A DNA stretch of 64,000 nt from Anthopleura xanthogrammica (GCA_964019055.1 OZ025217.1:12444955-12508954), one strand, 5' to 3'. Positions 38,577 to 51,862 are shown, numbered from the stretch's first letter. The notes: generated by a model from the letters alone, not told the origin. A program made the numbers and translations.

Positions 38577-38790
38577 ACCTGTGCTGATGGGCGATGTACC
38601 TGTGCTGTTGGGTGGCGTACCTGTGTGCTGGGTGATGTACCTGTGCTGATGAGCGATGTACCTGTGCTGTTGGGCGATGTACCTGGTTGATGGGCAATGT
38701 ACCTGTGCTGATGGGCAATGTACCTGTGCTGTTGGGTGACATAACTGTGTGCTGGGTGATGTACCTTTGCTGATGGGCAATGTACTGATG
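38577..38790. repeat. 21-bp minisatellite
   Basis: About ten imperfect units of GTACCTGTGCTGATGGGCGAT, with TG-for-GAT variants and GTGTGCTGGGTGAT forms. Lies 97 bp beyond the GFER stop codon, possibly in its 3' UTR. Confidence 0.85.
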
Positions 38791-38886
38791 GCAGAGTGTG
38801 TGACTAGGTTTCACTGTCAATGAATTTTTATTTTTTTGCGAAAGTAATGTTCAAATCAAATAATTTCATTTTAGGAATAAATATAT

Positions 38887-41800
38887 CTAATCACATGACC
38901 CATCTTTCCATCCATGTAACCATCTTTCATCAACCTTGGAACAGTCAAACTCCTTTTTTCCTATGTGTCTGTTTACTTTATTGTGTATTCTACACATCCA
39001 TTGGGAAAAACTTTGCTGGTTAAGAGTGTCTGGTGGTTCTTGCTTAATCCTATGAGGAAAGATAATATAAAGATGGTGGTGATAAGAAATCCATGGTGTA
39101 GCAGTGACTCTACCAAGGTGGGTCTTTATCCAATGTATAAAATAAACCTATATTTTACAAGCATCACTTGTCATAAGGGGCTCTTCTTTGCGGTTCACTC
39201 CACATGCACTATTATTACATCCACTATTATTACATGCACTATTATTACACCCACTATTATTGCATGCACTATTATTGCATGCATTATTATTGCATGCACT
39301 ATTATTGCATGCACTATTATTGCATGCACTATTATTGCATGCACTATTATTACATGCACTATTATTATACCCACTATTATTACATGCACTATTACTACAT
39401 GCACTATTATTACATGCACTATTATTACATGCACTATTATTACACCCACTATTATTACATGCACTATTACTACATGCACTATAATTGCATGCACTATTAC
39501 TACATGCACTATTATTACATGCACTATTATTACATGCACTATTATTACATGCACTATTACTACATGCACTATAATTGCATGCACTATTATTACATGCACT
39601 ATTACTACATGCACTATTATTACATGCACTATTATTACATGCACTATTATTACATGCACTATTATTACATGCACTATTATTACATGCACTATTACTACAT
39701 GCACTATTATTACATGCACTATTACTACATGCACTATTACTACATGCACTATTACTACATGCACTATTACTACATGCACTATTATTACATGCACTATTAT
39801 TACATGCACTATTATTACATGCACTATTATTACATGCACTATTATTACATGCACTATTATTACATGCACTATTATTACATGCACTATTATTACATGCACT
39901 ATTATTACATGCACTATTATTACATGCACTATTATTACATGCACTATTATTACATGCACTATTATTACATGCACTATTATTACATGCACTATTATTACAT
40001 GCACTATTATTACATGCACTATTATTACATGCACTATTATTACATGCACTATTATTACATGCACTATTATTACATCCACTACTATTACATCCCCTTTTAC
40101 AGCACAAAACCTGGAGGAAAACTGGAGGAACAACACATCAAACAAACTCAACTCACATAATTTATGCAGTTCAGTTACGAATCAATCAATCAATTTATTA
40201 ATGTCATGCAAGGACACCTGGCTTAAACTGCACAGTGGTGAGAGAAATGCTAATAGAAAACCCAGGAATACAAACTTGAAGCACAGGTTTGGAAAGAATC
40301 AAGAAGCAACTCCACTTGCATAATAAACTTAGAGCTTATTTGGTAAAGGTGAGTGTAAATTATAGGACTGATGTAAAAGATATGAAAGGGAGTTTACAAT
40401 GTACACCCTTTCTTTCACTTTTAGCTACAATCAAATGATTAGAAAACTTGAACAACTTTATATGCTTGTTTGGTGTATTCACTAAACAAAATGCTCCCCT
40501 CCATGGTTGAGGACGTCCATCCTTTTCTCTCACCCCTCCCCCATTTTTTCTACCCCACAGACACTTATTAATCTTAAAATTTACAGGATTTTAATTTTTC
40601 CAACACTCCCATTAACAAGTCTTGATAAAGTGGCATATTGGTTGCCATAGTGACTAAACTATTGTCATGTGAACTAAATCTTTAAAGTCATTTGCCATCC
40701 AAATTTATTAAATAATATAATTATGGTCAACCAAAATCAATATTCTTGCAACCATGGTTTAGGCCTACTCATCAGCCAGTTCGTCAAAATAGTTAATTCA
40801 AAGCTCTGAGGCAGGTCGGTGAAAACATTTCATGAATAATGACTGAATATAGCAAGCAGTTTTATTGCTCCTTTATAATGTATAACAACTTACGTCTCTT
40901 TAAGGTGTGAAGAACATTCATTACAAGGAAAGAAATTTGAAAATAATTTAATAAATTGTTCCATGTCTTTTTGCTGAGTGTTAGTTGGCTTTTCTGGATA
41001 ATAAGCTGCCATTGTATGGAGAAATCCCCAAGTAGAACGGCCAAGTTCTTCTCTATCCAATGGACATTCTATCTTGTTTTCTTCAGCTTCTGCTTCTGAT
41101 GTTTTTTGTTGTTTCTGATGAATAACAGATTACACTATTTACCAATTTTTAAGGACAATTACAATAATTCAAAAAATTCTTTTAGACACAGGTACCAGGG
41201 AGAGGGAAGGGAGTAGATGATTGTCCAATCTGTCCAACACTAATAAAAATTAAGAACAACCCACGTATCGAATTGGAATTTAATGAATAGGTTTTGCAGA
41301 GGGAGGGAAAAAACCTAACCTGTAATGTCAAGCTGTCTGGAAAAGTTGCATTTTGAAAGTTTGAAGGGTTCATTTATTTACTAAAAGTTCAAAGGACCTT
41401 TTTTAGCTTGGGTGTAATGTTTTCCCATTTCAGACCACAAGTCATTCTCTTAAGGTGACTCGACCCAATAATTTTGCATGCGCACTTTCCAACTTTGAAC
41501 CTCATATGACTAAAGAGATTGATTCCAATTTCATATCCACTAGAACACATGTTACATATAGACTAAATTTCAAAATATTTTTTTTCCGAGGAATTTGGAG
41601 ATATTTGAGGATTTCGAAATGAAGAGTATAATTTATGTGAAAACTAAACAATTTGACCGCACTTGGCAGACCTCCAAATCTTTCCGATGTAAAGTAAGTT
41701 TTTAAAATATTTGTGGTTTCATATTTGTACATTACCTTACTTCGGAAAGATCATGCATGGTGCAAAAGAATTCGATGTTGTGCCAAAGTGGAGACAATGG

Positions 41801-44800
41801 AAATCCCAGAGCACCAAATTATCGAAAACTATGACATCGTTGCAATATTTACTCAAAATAGTGTTTATCTTAAGCAGCCTTAGAAGTTATCAATGAGCAT
41901 GAAATTTGGGGAAAGTGTTGTGCATTGATCAGTTGTAGTCCTGAAAAAAATCCAAGAAAAAAATCATCTTCACCTTCTAATCCTGTCAAACTTAAGCTTA
42001 TTTAATACTACCCGCTGTTAACTCGCATGACTTAGCTGCTTAGGCAATAATTAGATTAGATTATTTTATTTTATGCTTTTTCTATCTTTCTAAAAGCCTG
42101 CCGAGTTTATTTAAATATATTTACAAAACTTTATAGCAATTTCTTTTTCTGTTGTAATTTTTTTATATATATTGATTAGAGACAGCTATTCTACTTGATC
42201 AGTATTATTTTTTCATAAACGACATGAAGAGACATGCATCATAATGATTGAAATTCAACTTGGATAACTAATCACATGTAGGAACCACAATCATATAGAA
42301 GTCCACATAGATTCGCAGCACTTCTCTTGCAATATGCAGCGACTAGTTTTAGTAGACTATATATAATCCGAGTTTACTGCTTGTCCTGTTTGGCTTGCCA
42401 TACTGGCGATGGTTCTGAATAATAATATTGTGCAGTTAAACCATGTCGTGTCTTGTTACTTAAGAGTCATTGTCAGAGAAAACCGGGCAGAAACCGGACA
42501 AAGTGACGGACCGGGGTCGGCCGATTTCCACCAAATTTTCAGCAATGAAAGACCATCCGATTAGATGATGAACTGTGGTGTTGAAAGTTTCATTGAGCTT
42601 TTTCCTTTGGAGATAGACCACCCCCCTCGGTTTTCGATCGTGATCGGCTTTTGAGACACCAAAATTTAAGGCCTAACTTCATCCCTTCAAAACCCAATAT
42701 CGCTTTGTCTCTTCGAGTTTTAACATATTATTTGGAAAATTTATTCTATGAACGAGAAGTCTTGAGGTTTTGAGTCAAATGAGATGAGTTTTGAAATTTT
42801 GACCCGGACTTGAAGTTTGCATACGAAGCCTGCTCAATTCACGATCTCAAAATTCATCAACTTTCGAATTCACGGAATTCAACAAATCTTAGTTATTTTT
42901 TAAATGAAGGACATTTTTTAAAAGCTCTATGTCTGGGCTTCAAGAAACTGCAAAAATCTTTTTGGGTCATTAAATCCATCGAACGCAAGCAGCTTTCAAA
43001 GTTAGCAAAAATTGCATTCTGAATTTGAATAATTGTCTTGAGTGTTTACTTCCGGTCGACTCAAGATTGCGATACTGATCCCCACCTTCGCCTTTAATAC
43101 GCTTAGAGTTTGTTTTCAAGGAAGATTTCAAATAGAACTACTGTATTTTGTGAAAATTAAAATTGTCTAACAAAGAAATTCCAAATAATACGACTCTGCG
43201 AGTATTACGAAGGCAGTTTATCTAAAGCTAATTTACATAAATTTAAACTTAAGTCTCTAGACTTTATAAAACACAATTGAAAAGTGGAGAATGCGGAGAT
43301 AATGCGGAAAAGAAGCAAAACGGCATCAATTATTGCACAAAGATCATCTTCGATTCGCTTTTCCCTTAATATCAATTTAAGAATGATTATTTTTTACCGA
43401 ACTGTCATACAGTTTGTATATTCGACCACTACCAGTATCTGGCCATAAAATGTTCTGTCGCTTTTTCATAGGTATCAATTTTAAACACAAAAACGAACAA
43501 ACAAACAAGTAAACAAGCAAACAAAAAAAACAAGCAAAAAAGATATCTAGATGATCCCCCTCTCCTACCCCCGTCCTCTCACCCACCTTGGAGGAGCTTT
43601 CATGGATTGCTGGGGAGTGTGAAAACAAATACACTGAAATGGTTATTCTCCTACAAATACACTTTACCTTCTTTTTCTAGCCATTTTTTCTCTCTCTATA
43701 TATATATTTTTTATTTTATTTATTTACTTTCCGTTTTTGAAAAACAGAAAATGGTAATTTAAACTAAATTTTAAAATGTTTGCAAATGGGCTGCAACAGT
43801 CATTGCTTGCAATAAATATTAAATAGGTCATGATTTTAAAGAACCTTTTTAAGAAGAAAAAAAAACCGCACTGAAAAAGGGAGAGTCACATAAATTTATG
43901 CTCATGCAGATGCCTCCCAGAACACTGGAAATCGTATTTCCGAGGCAGTTTCAATATCAAAATTGCACCCTCCTACCCGCTCCCATCACCTTCAGCGGCC
44001 GTTAAGTTAGTCACCCACCCATCCTCCACCCCCAAAATCACCTAAAAAATCATATCTAAAAAATAACATGAATTATATAAAGATAATGCTGTGTCTAACA
44101 AGAACACAACAGGTCTTAAGGATAGGGTCAGGAAATTTCATTCCCATCAATCAATCATTGAATTAATATATTGCCCCTCTTTTCTCCTTGCATGAAAATT
44201 GGTAGACTGGGATAAAGACCATTTCATTCGACAAGAATGAAAGCGCTATACAAGTCACCTTTTAATTTACTTGTACGGGAATGTCCCGCTGGACAGGTAT
44301 CCTTTTTTAAGAGGGGGGGGGGGATTTTTTACTTAAATAGGGTAGGCAATAGACGATTTCAACGATGTTAAAAATTGTCTTGAATTTGGTCATCAGTCTT
44401 GGATAGTTTGGCGCTATCTAGCAATTTTTAAATCGGATACGGTATTAATTTTTTTGGCCCCAAATGTTTAACTTCCAACTGTGCCGGTGTAATACAGGGT
44501 GTAGAGTTTTTCTTAGATAAGACTATGATTTAAAGTGCTGTGTTTATTTTTTAAGATATCTTCTCTTTTATCAGTGTGGCGATGTTTTTTTTTTCCGGGA
44601 AATCGTGATCATGGTACTAATTCCTAGGGAATTCGAGAAAAACCTAAAGATTTCTCCGACATTCTGGAATCACGTCCTGTCGTAATCGAAAAATGGCTTT
44701 TTTTTACTTATGGATACGCAAATAATATATTTTTCCGATGAAAAAGCGACAGAACATTTTTATGGCCGGATACTGATAGTGGTCGAATATACAAACCGTA

Positions 44801-47233
44801 TGACAGTTCGGTAAATAATAATCATTCTTAAATTGATATTAAGGGAAAAGCGAATCGAAGATGATCTTTGTGCAATAATTGATGCCGTTTTGCTTCTTTT
44901 CCGCATTATCTCCGCATTCTCCACTTTTCAATTGTGTTTTATAAAGTCTAGAGACTTAAGTTTAAATTTATGTAAATTAGCTTTAGATAAACTGCCTTCG
45001 TAATACTCGCAGAGTCGTATTATTTGGAATTTCTTTGTTAGACAATTTTAATTTTCACAAAATACGGTAGTTCTATTTGAAATCTTCCTTGAAAACAAAC
45101 TCTAAGCGTATTAAAGGCGAAGGCGGGGATCAGTATCGCAATCTTGAGTCGACCGGAAGTAAACACTCAAGACAATTATTCAAATTCAGAATGCAATTTT
45201 TGCTAACTTTGAAAGCTGCTTGCGTTCGATGGATTTAATGACCCAAAAAGATTTTTGCAGTTTCTTGAAGCCCAGACATAGAGCTTTTAAAAAATGTCCT
45301 TCATTTAAAAAATAACTAAGATTTGTTGAATTCCGTGAATTCGAAAGTTGATGAATTTTGAGATCGTGAATTGAGCAGGCTTCGTATGCAAACTTCAAGT
45401 CCGGGTCAAAATTTCAAAACTCATCTCATTTGACTCAAAACCTCAAGACTTCTCGTTCATAGAATAAATTTTCCAAATAATATGTTAAAACTCGAAGAGA
45501 CAAAGCGATATTGGGTTTTGAAGGGATGAAGTTAGGCCTTAAATTTTGGTGTCTCAAAAGCCGATCACGATCGAAAACCGAGGGGGGTGGTCTATCTCCA
45601 AAGGAAAAAGCTCAATGAAACTTTCAACACCACAGTTCATCATCTAATCGGATGGTCTTTCATTGCTGAAAATTTGGTGGAAATCGGCCGACCCCGATCT
45701 TTCAACTGCTGCCAGGTTTTCTCTGACAATGTCTCTTAAATATTAAGTATGAGAACTTCCTTATTTGGTTTACCTTTTCTACTTTTCTTAGTTTAAATAT
45801 ACGTAAAAAAAATATTAAACAGAGAAGTGTCAACAATTAGATGCACATCACAAAAACACGTGTAATTTCACTTGCGTGGAGACACGCTCAATTTAAATAC
45901 CAACTCAATTAATATTTACAAAACACAACTTCCATCCTATGGCTTTTAGCTTATATAAAACCAAGTCCTACTATTGCGATTTTAGAGTGAAAATATACGA
46001 CTTTTCTTACCCATTACCTTAAAGGTGCGCTTAAGGAGGCTCCCTAGAGTTTACAGGTATTTAGAACTATAAGAGAAATCCTTTTATAGCAAAAGCATAT
46101 CTGCATATCGATGCCTGATAGACCAACCATATTAAAGATTATGAGTTTAGGATTTGTTTATGGTAGTAATGATCACGTACAATGTTACCATAGCAACGCT
46201 GCATCTGTCATAAAAAGGCCTATTTTTAACATTAAAAAAATAATAACTCGAATTTTCCATGGTCAATATTCTTCTAAATACATAATATAAAACCCCGTTG
46301 GGTTTTTTATAATATAACTGCGGCTTAAAAAAATCTTGACATCAGAACGTGAGATATTGAGAAATTTCGATTTTCCTGGATTTAAAAAAAATCTGATGTC
46401 AGGATTTCAGTAGCATTTTGTCAGTTGCCTTTTTACAACATTGTGAAAAAACTGTATACGTTTGAGAACATTTCACCGTGTAATTTTGAGTTAATTTCAT
46501 TTTGAAAATTAACGTACGCAAAATAAAAATTCTTCAAGTTTAGTAGTTGCGCATGCGCAAGCATGCTCATTGCATTCTGAATAAATGAACTGTTTTGAAC
46601 GTGCAAGTTTGTCAAAGTCGTATAAAAATCACTAAACTCAAGGGTAGATTTCACGGACCTTTATTTGCTGCTGCTTCTGTTGCTACTGGTTTGAAATGAT
46701 TGATAATTCTGGACCAAATGTGAGTAGTTTTTGTGACTCTTGGTGCTTTGCCTCTGGACGTCGATGGAGGAAGAGTAAACTCTAGGGAGCCTCCTTAAAA
46801 TACGAATTTGTAAACAACAGCCGTCAGCTTACCTTGAATCGAAATTGAATTTTGGCGCGTATGGAACGTGAGGATGCCCAAAATAGCATGGAATGATTGC
46901 CAAGTAATCAATATTTTATGGGGCAAAATCTTTTTCTTAAATCCCAAATTTACGGTATAAAAACGAAACATTAATGGAAAAGTGTTTACAATTAGAACCG
47001 TTTACAATTAGAGCCACATAAGCTTACTAAGGCAGCTTTAAGCTTAATAGACACGAAAAAGTCGTGTACAAAACAGACCATGTCAAATTCATAGGCTATC
47101 AGTACTTACTAGTAAAAAGTATTACCTCATTGAGATTAGTTTTTGATTGGCTTCTCGTCCAAGATTTAAAACTTGTACAGGCTCTACAGGGTTTTTTACC
47201 GTGTAGAGGAGAAAGACTTTCATCGTCCGCCAT
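38887..47233 (-). CDS. GFER: FAD-linked sulfhydryl oxidase ALR/Erv1
   Basis: Three minus-strand exons: 47233-47126, 41114-40894, 39049-38887 (stop TAG), with phases 0 and 2; donors gtaata and gtaagt. Total 163 aa. Exon 1 encodes the start [20 protein letters not shown] with the shuttle disulfide CRAC and FKSWTR. Exon 2 has [28 protein letters not shown] and the catalytic FFPCNEC. Exon 3 has [28 protein letters not shown] and GWKDGSC, giving the structural CX16C pair and FAD-contacting HNxVN. ALR reoxidises the MIA40 import receptor in the mitochondrial intermembrane space and passes electrons to cytochrome c. All family landmarks are present; human long form is 205 aa. The 6-kb first intron and 1.8-kb second intron are filled with repeats. 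The start context AAAATGGCGGAC is YY1-like. Confidence 0.93.
39201..40091. repeat. 15-bp minisatellite in GFER intron 2
   Basis: About 60 units of ACTATTATTACATGC. The left third has many variants (TTGCATGC, ACACCC, ATTACTAC, ATAATTGC), while 39777-40065 is uniform. No stop codons in most frames, hence artificial ORFs over 300 codons on both strands. Confidence 0.95.
42173..42350. repeat. Dispersed repeat, also at 54922-55105
   Basis: Shares GAGACAGCTAT, CTACTTGATCAGTATTATT, CATGAAGAGACATGCAT and CACTTGCAATATGCA-type words in the same order with 54922-55105, separated by small indels. Non-coding. Confidence 0.7.
42464..45735. mobile_element. Large TTAA-flanked element with ~1-kb inverted arms, in GFER intron 1
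   Basis: Outer ends GAGTCATTGTCAGAGAAAAC and its near complement, with TTAA at 42460-42463 and 45736-45739. Arms of about 1 kb (42464-43475 and 44735-45735) are almost identical in reverse orientation, so the same 70-codon ORF appears at 42810 (plus) and 45186 (minus). The 1.26-kb centre is AT-rich with C-rich patches and lacks a transposase frame. Fits a non-autonomous piggyBac-type or fold-back element. Confidence 0.8.
46035..46794. mobile_element. TTAA-flanked MITE in GFER intron 1
   Basis: TTAA, then GGAGGCTCCCTAGAGTTTAC at 46035; complement GTAAACTCTAGGGAGCCTCC ending 46794, then TTAA. Perfect 20-bp TIR; 760 bp; no transposase. Confidence 0.85.
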
Positions 47234-48444
47234 TTTGGATCTAACAATCCCATCATGCCAAGTGATCATGAAAACACAGGTAGCCCGATCCTAATAGCTG
47301 TTATACTGAATCGCCGATGGGCTCGCGCCTAATATTATTAACGAGCTATTCAGTCAAAAAATTCCTGATATAGACTTGATTCAGCCTAACCATAACGATT
47401 TCAATATTCCAAGTTTTGATACTGAGTCAGTTATTACATCGCCGGGGGGGGGGGGGGGGGGGGGGTTGGTTTCTGAAGGAAAAAAACCCTTAATTATAAT
47501 TGCTACCCCCATAAATGTCTCAAATAAAAATTTACCCGGCCCCTCTTCATCCTTATTCAGGAAAAATTTATCCTTGTAGAGTTTTTGGGCTGATTGATAG
47601 CATAAAACCTAAAACTGTACCCCCCTAAAAATGTACCCCCCCTTTTCAGTTGATTTTGAAAATTTGACCTCCCCTCTATATAAAATCACTGCCCCTGCCC
47701 CCCTCCGACGTAATAAACAATCGGTCCATTATGATACACATTCTATTAGGAATTTAGGGCCACATATTTGGTAAAAGCTAATTGACCTGGATCTAAGATA
47801 ATTCATTAATATTAACTCTTAAATCAAAAATTAGAACTAGCTGACTTACCCAAGCTTTTAGAAAACAATACCAATTGTTGCCAATATTTGTGCAGCTTGT
47901 GAGTTGACAGATATTTTTTCTTCATTAATTAGTCTTTTATTATTTTTAATATTCATATATTTTTACCCGGAATTCTAAATCTAGCTTCATTTCATAAATT
48001 TTATTTTATTAGATACATGCAATTGATTTAATAGACACTTTGATTATTCCAAATGTAGCGTGTCATAATAATTAGTATTCAACCATATTTAGTGCAAGAA
48101 ACGAATATTTAATAAGACACGTGGCATTTGGAATAGTCAAAATGTCCATGTATCTGGACATGCAACCATTGATAGGAATGCATGGCTGTATATAAATGGA
48201 TGTAGAAGAAGCCAATGAAGAATAAATTTTAAAGAAATGATGACATTTTTAAAGTTTTTTACTGACATGCTTCAACAGTGACAACTGTCATCTTCAGAAT
48301 GATTGTACAAGGCAAAGGATTGGATAAATAAGCTAGACTGTCATAAATATGTATGAATTAAAATATAACAATAAAGGAAAAGGACCATAAATGACAAAAG
48401 CATGCATCCATACACTTGATAGGCTTTAATTCCCACACGCAATA
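47234..48444. other. Intergenic upstream of GFER
   Basis: Promoter side of GFER at 47234-47350. A 22-base G run lies at 47444-47465. Near 48270, GACATGCTTCAACAGTGACA and GTCATCTTCAGAATGA resemble the tails of retroelements common in invertebrates. No gene recognised. Confidence 0.45.
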
Positions 48445-48899
48445 GAGTGCAAATAATATAACCGTGAAATAGTTAGCTAGCTAACTAATGACTAATTATG
48501 TCCTAAGTTCTGCCTAAATTTGATTAGTGGAGAAATAAGCGAGCCGTGACGGGTCTTGCACGTGCAAGCATGTTTAATTAGTCAAATGATCACCGCTACG
48601 CTGCGGTTTTGTAATGCAGAATAAAAAAAACAACCGTGATAATTTGAACAAACTTTATTCCACATTAATCTATCAGTATTACAATTCGAATAGTTGTATC
48701 TGCGTCTTGATTTATTGACCTGTGTCTTCATTTTTAACTCATTAAACGTCAGAAACACATTCTTTTGTGCACTGAGTCGTTGATCTAGAAAAAGCCCGTG
48801 CTCCTGTCATGCCTCGCTGATTTCCTATGTCTTGCCTAACTAAGCACTAACTATCTCCTATTTCTTGCTATCTATTTCACGGTTATATTATTTGCACTC
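48445..48899. mobile_element. TA-flanked MITE, GAGTGCAAA family, copy B
   Basis: 455 bp, almost base-for-base the element at 36124-36580, with TA on both sides. The low divergence between copies points to recent activity. Confidence 0.88.
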
Positions 48900-49426
48900 T
48901 ACTATATGTACGTAGATAAAGATACATTGTTGTAGTCCTAATTTAATTTTTAATGAAATGCGATAGAAAATAGAGTTTTGCTTTCCATGTTCCTTTTGAA
49001 CTGACGTGGAACTTGAACGATAAAAAATGTCTTCAATCCCACTGACTTTTAATGGTATCTATGTATAGCTAACTAGTAGGCTGGGGGGAGGGGAGTCAGT
49101 GTGGGTGTGAACTAGCTACTATTAAATAAACTAACCCATAGGAATACATGTTTCAAAAAATGTTTTCTACATCAACTGAATAAGACTTGTATATTATTAT
49201 ATAGTTTTATTATAGTTTAGGTGGACTACCTGTAAACTAGCATTTTAGCTAAGTGTATCAGTTCCACAATAAATAAAGTATTGTATTCTCTTCTCTTCTC
49301 TTCTCTTCTCTTCTATTCTATTTTATTCTATCTACATCTACATACAGGGGTCCTGCAAAGGGGATATACCCATCACTGCAAGACTTCCAGAGAAAAATGA
49401 AGAAATGAGAAAATAAATAGATAAAT
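48900..49426. other. Non-coding gap with TCTCT microsatellite
   Basis: Contains (TTCTC)n at about 49288-49325. Nothing coding. Confidence 0.5.
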
Positions 49427-49687
49427 AAAAATTGCGGATTTATAAGAGAAACATTAAATTCAAAGAAACCTAATTTCCGAGTGTTCATACGCGCACAGAA
49501 TCACAAGTTCAAAATTGTTTCTCAAATTACTCAAAATCGGCTAGATAAATTTTCTTGGTTTTCAGATATGTTATTTGCTTTGTCTCATAGTTTATCGTAG
49601 TACTTTTGAATTTTCTAGGTGCCATCGTAATCGCTCGGAAATTAGGTTTCTTTGAATTTAATGTTTCTCTTATAAATCCGCAATTTT
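49427..49687. mobile_element. Fold-back repeat
   Basis: Left arm from AAATTGCGGATTTATAAGAG at about 49428 and right arm ending CTCTTATAAATCCGCAATTT pair over roughly 55 bp (49427-49483 with 49632-49687), with a 148-bp spacer. No TSD seen. Confidence 0.75.
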
Positions 49688-49690
49688 TGC

Positions 49691-50561
49691 AACAAATTAA
49701 AAATTATTACATGTTTCGTAAATTTATTTAAGTAAACGTTTCGGCCACTTTGGCATTCTTCAGTAAGGTATTTACAATACTTGGAAATCAATACTTATGG
49801 ATGGCTCATTCTTTTCCAGTGCATTCACTGCACTGGCCTTGCCTGATCTGGAAACTGCCGGGTTGTGGTTCCTTTTCTTACACTGTGCTACACCTGGTCT
49901 AGATTTACATTAACAACCTGTGTTGTCAATATTCACATTCATTTAGATGTTAGAGTGATTTCATTACATTATGAAATGAAGTGTACTAATTAGCTAGAGT
50001 GTTATAATCAGATAAATACATTAAAGAGTGAAACATTAGTACACCTTATGACTACTTTGAAATCACAGTCAATAAGCATATGGCAAGAAAAACCCTTTAT
50101 AACTTCAAGATGCATCACTCAAGCTATGTAAATTTTATGGGATTGCTGTTAATGCATGTGATCTTAAAAGAAGATTTCTCCAGCAGACCTTTATAGTGAC
50201 AAGTCAAGGCTTACATATTTATTTTTTTATTTTACACAACAAAACACTGTCAGTGCAGTCCAGAAGTCACATCTTCTGGGAATTTAAAATGTAGCATTCA
50301 CATGATCAGGCACTATCTTGCTAGATGTCTTAATTGGATTATACATGCACACCATTAATATTTACTAGCAGTAAAAGGCTAGGACTGAGCTAAGCTGAGC
50401 TGATTAGTAGATTGGGTGGGTTAATTTTTAAGGAACACTATTTTCAATTAGCAAATGTTTATAACTGATTACTGAACATGGATGCTGATCGTGGCTGGGG
50501 CAGTTGATCACCAGAACATGCTGCATAATCACTCACAGCTAGGTCACATTAATTAGCATAT
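49691..50561. other. Non-coding gap
   Basis: Includes GTTTCGGCCACTTTGGCATT at 49738 and an otherwise unstructured AT-rich stretch. No gene recognised. Confidence 0.4.
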
Positions 50562-51862
50562 ACTGTATCTCGTCAAAAACTCTATTGGGCTGATGATATC
50601 ATAATGTACTGACTGATTATATAAATTAGCAAATATCTTGTCAAAAACTCTATTTGGCTGATGACATCATAATGTACTGACTGGTCACATAAATTAGCAA
50701 ATATCTCTCGTCAAAATAGTTCTATTGGGTTGATGGGATGACATCATAATGTACTGACTGGTCACATAAATTAGCAAATATATCGTCAAAATAGTTCTAT
50801 TTGGTTGATGACATCATAATGTACTGACTGGTCACATAAATTAGCAAATATCTCGTCAAAATAGTTCTATTGGGTTGATGGGATGACATCATAATGTACT
50901 GACTGGTCACATAAATTAGCAAATATCTCGTCAAAATAGTTCTATTGGGTTGATGGGATGACATCATAATGTACTGACTGGTCACATAAATTAGCAAATA
51001 TATCGTCAAAATAGTTCTATTTGGTTGATGACATCATAATGTACTGACTGGTCACATAAATTAGCAAATATATCGTCAAAATAGTTCTATTTGGTTGATG
51101 ACATCATAATGTACTGACTGGTCACATAAATTAGCAAATATATCGTCAAAATAGTTCTATTTGGTTGATGACATCATAATGTACTGACTGGTCACATAAA
51201 TTAGCAAATATCTCGTCAAAATAGTTCTATTTGGTTGATGACATCATAATGTACTGACTGTTCACATAAATTAGCAAATATCTCGTCAAAATAGTTCTAT
51301 TGGGTTGATGGGATGACATCATAATGTACTGACTGGTCACATAAATTAGCAAATATCTCGTCAAAATAGTTCTATTTGGTTGATGACATCATAATGTACT
51401 GACTGGTCACATAAATTAGCAAATATCTCGTCAAAATAGTTCTATTGGGTTGATGGGATGACATCATAATGTACTGACTGGTCACATAAATTAGCAAATA
51501 TATCGTCAAAATAGTTCTATTTGGTTGATGACATCATAATGTACTGACTGGTCACATAAATTAGCAAATATCTCGTCAAAATAGTTCTATTGGGTTGATG
51601 GGATGACATCATAATGTACTGACTGGTCACATAAATTAGCAAATATCTCGTCAAAATAGTTCTATTGGGTTGATGACATCATAAGGTACTGACTGGTCAC
51701 ATAAATTAGCAAATATATCGTCAAAATAGTTCTATTGGGTTGATGGGATGACATCATAATGTACTGACTGGTCACATAAATTAGCAAATATATCGTCAAA
51801 ATACTATTGGGCTGATGACATCATAATGTACTAGTGACTGGTTACATTAATTAACATATATC
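50562..51862. repeat. 70/75-bp tandem repeat array
   Basis: About 18 units, each containing CATCATAATGTACTGACTGG and ATAAATTAGCAAATAT. Spacing alternates between 70 and 75 bp through presence of GGGAT before GACATC; TATATCG and TATCTCG variants also alternate. Edge units are diverged. Confidence 0.93.

Noticed and set aside
38965..40323. Plus and minus ORFs of 200-450 codons with 5-residue periodicity
   Set aside because: Products of the 15-bp minisatellite, whose unit length is a multiple of three and has no stop in most frames.
42810..45398. Two identical 70-codon ORFs on opposite strands
   Set aside because: They result from the inverted arms of one element; no family similarity and no evidence of translation.
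50562..51862. CRISPR-like appearance of regular repeats
   Set aside because: Units are contiguous without unique spacers, and the genome is animal.
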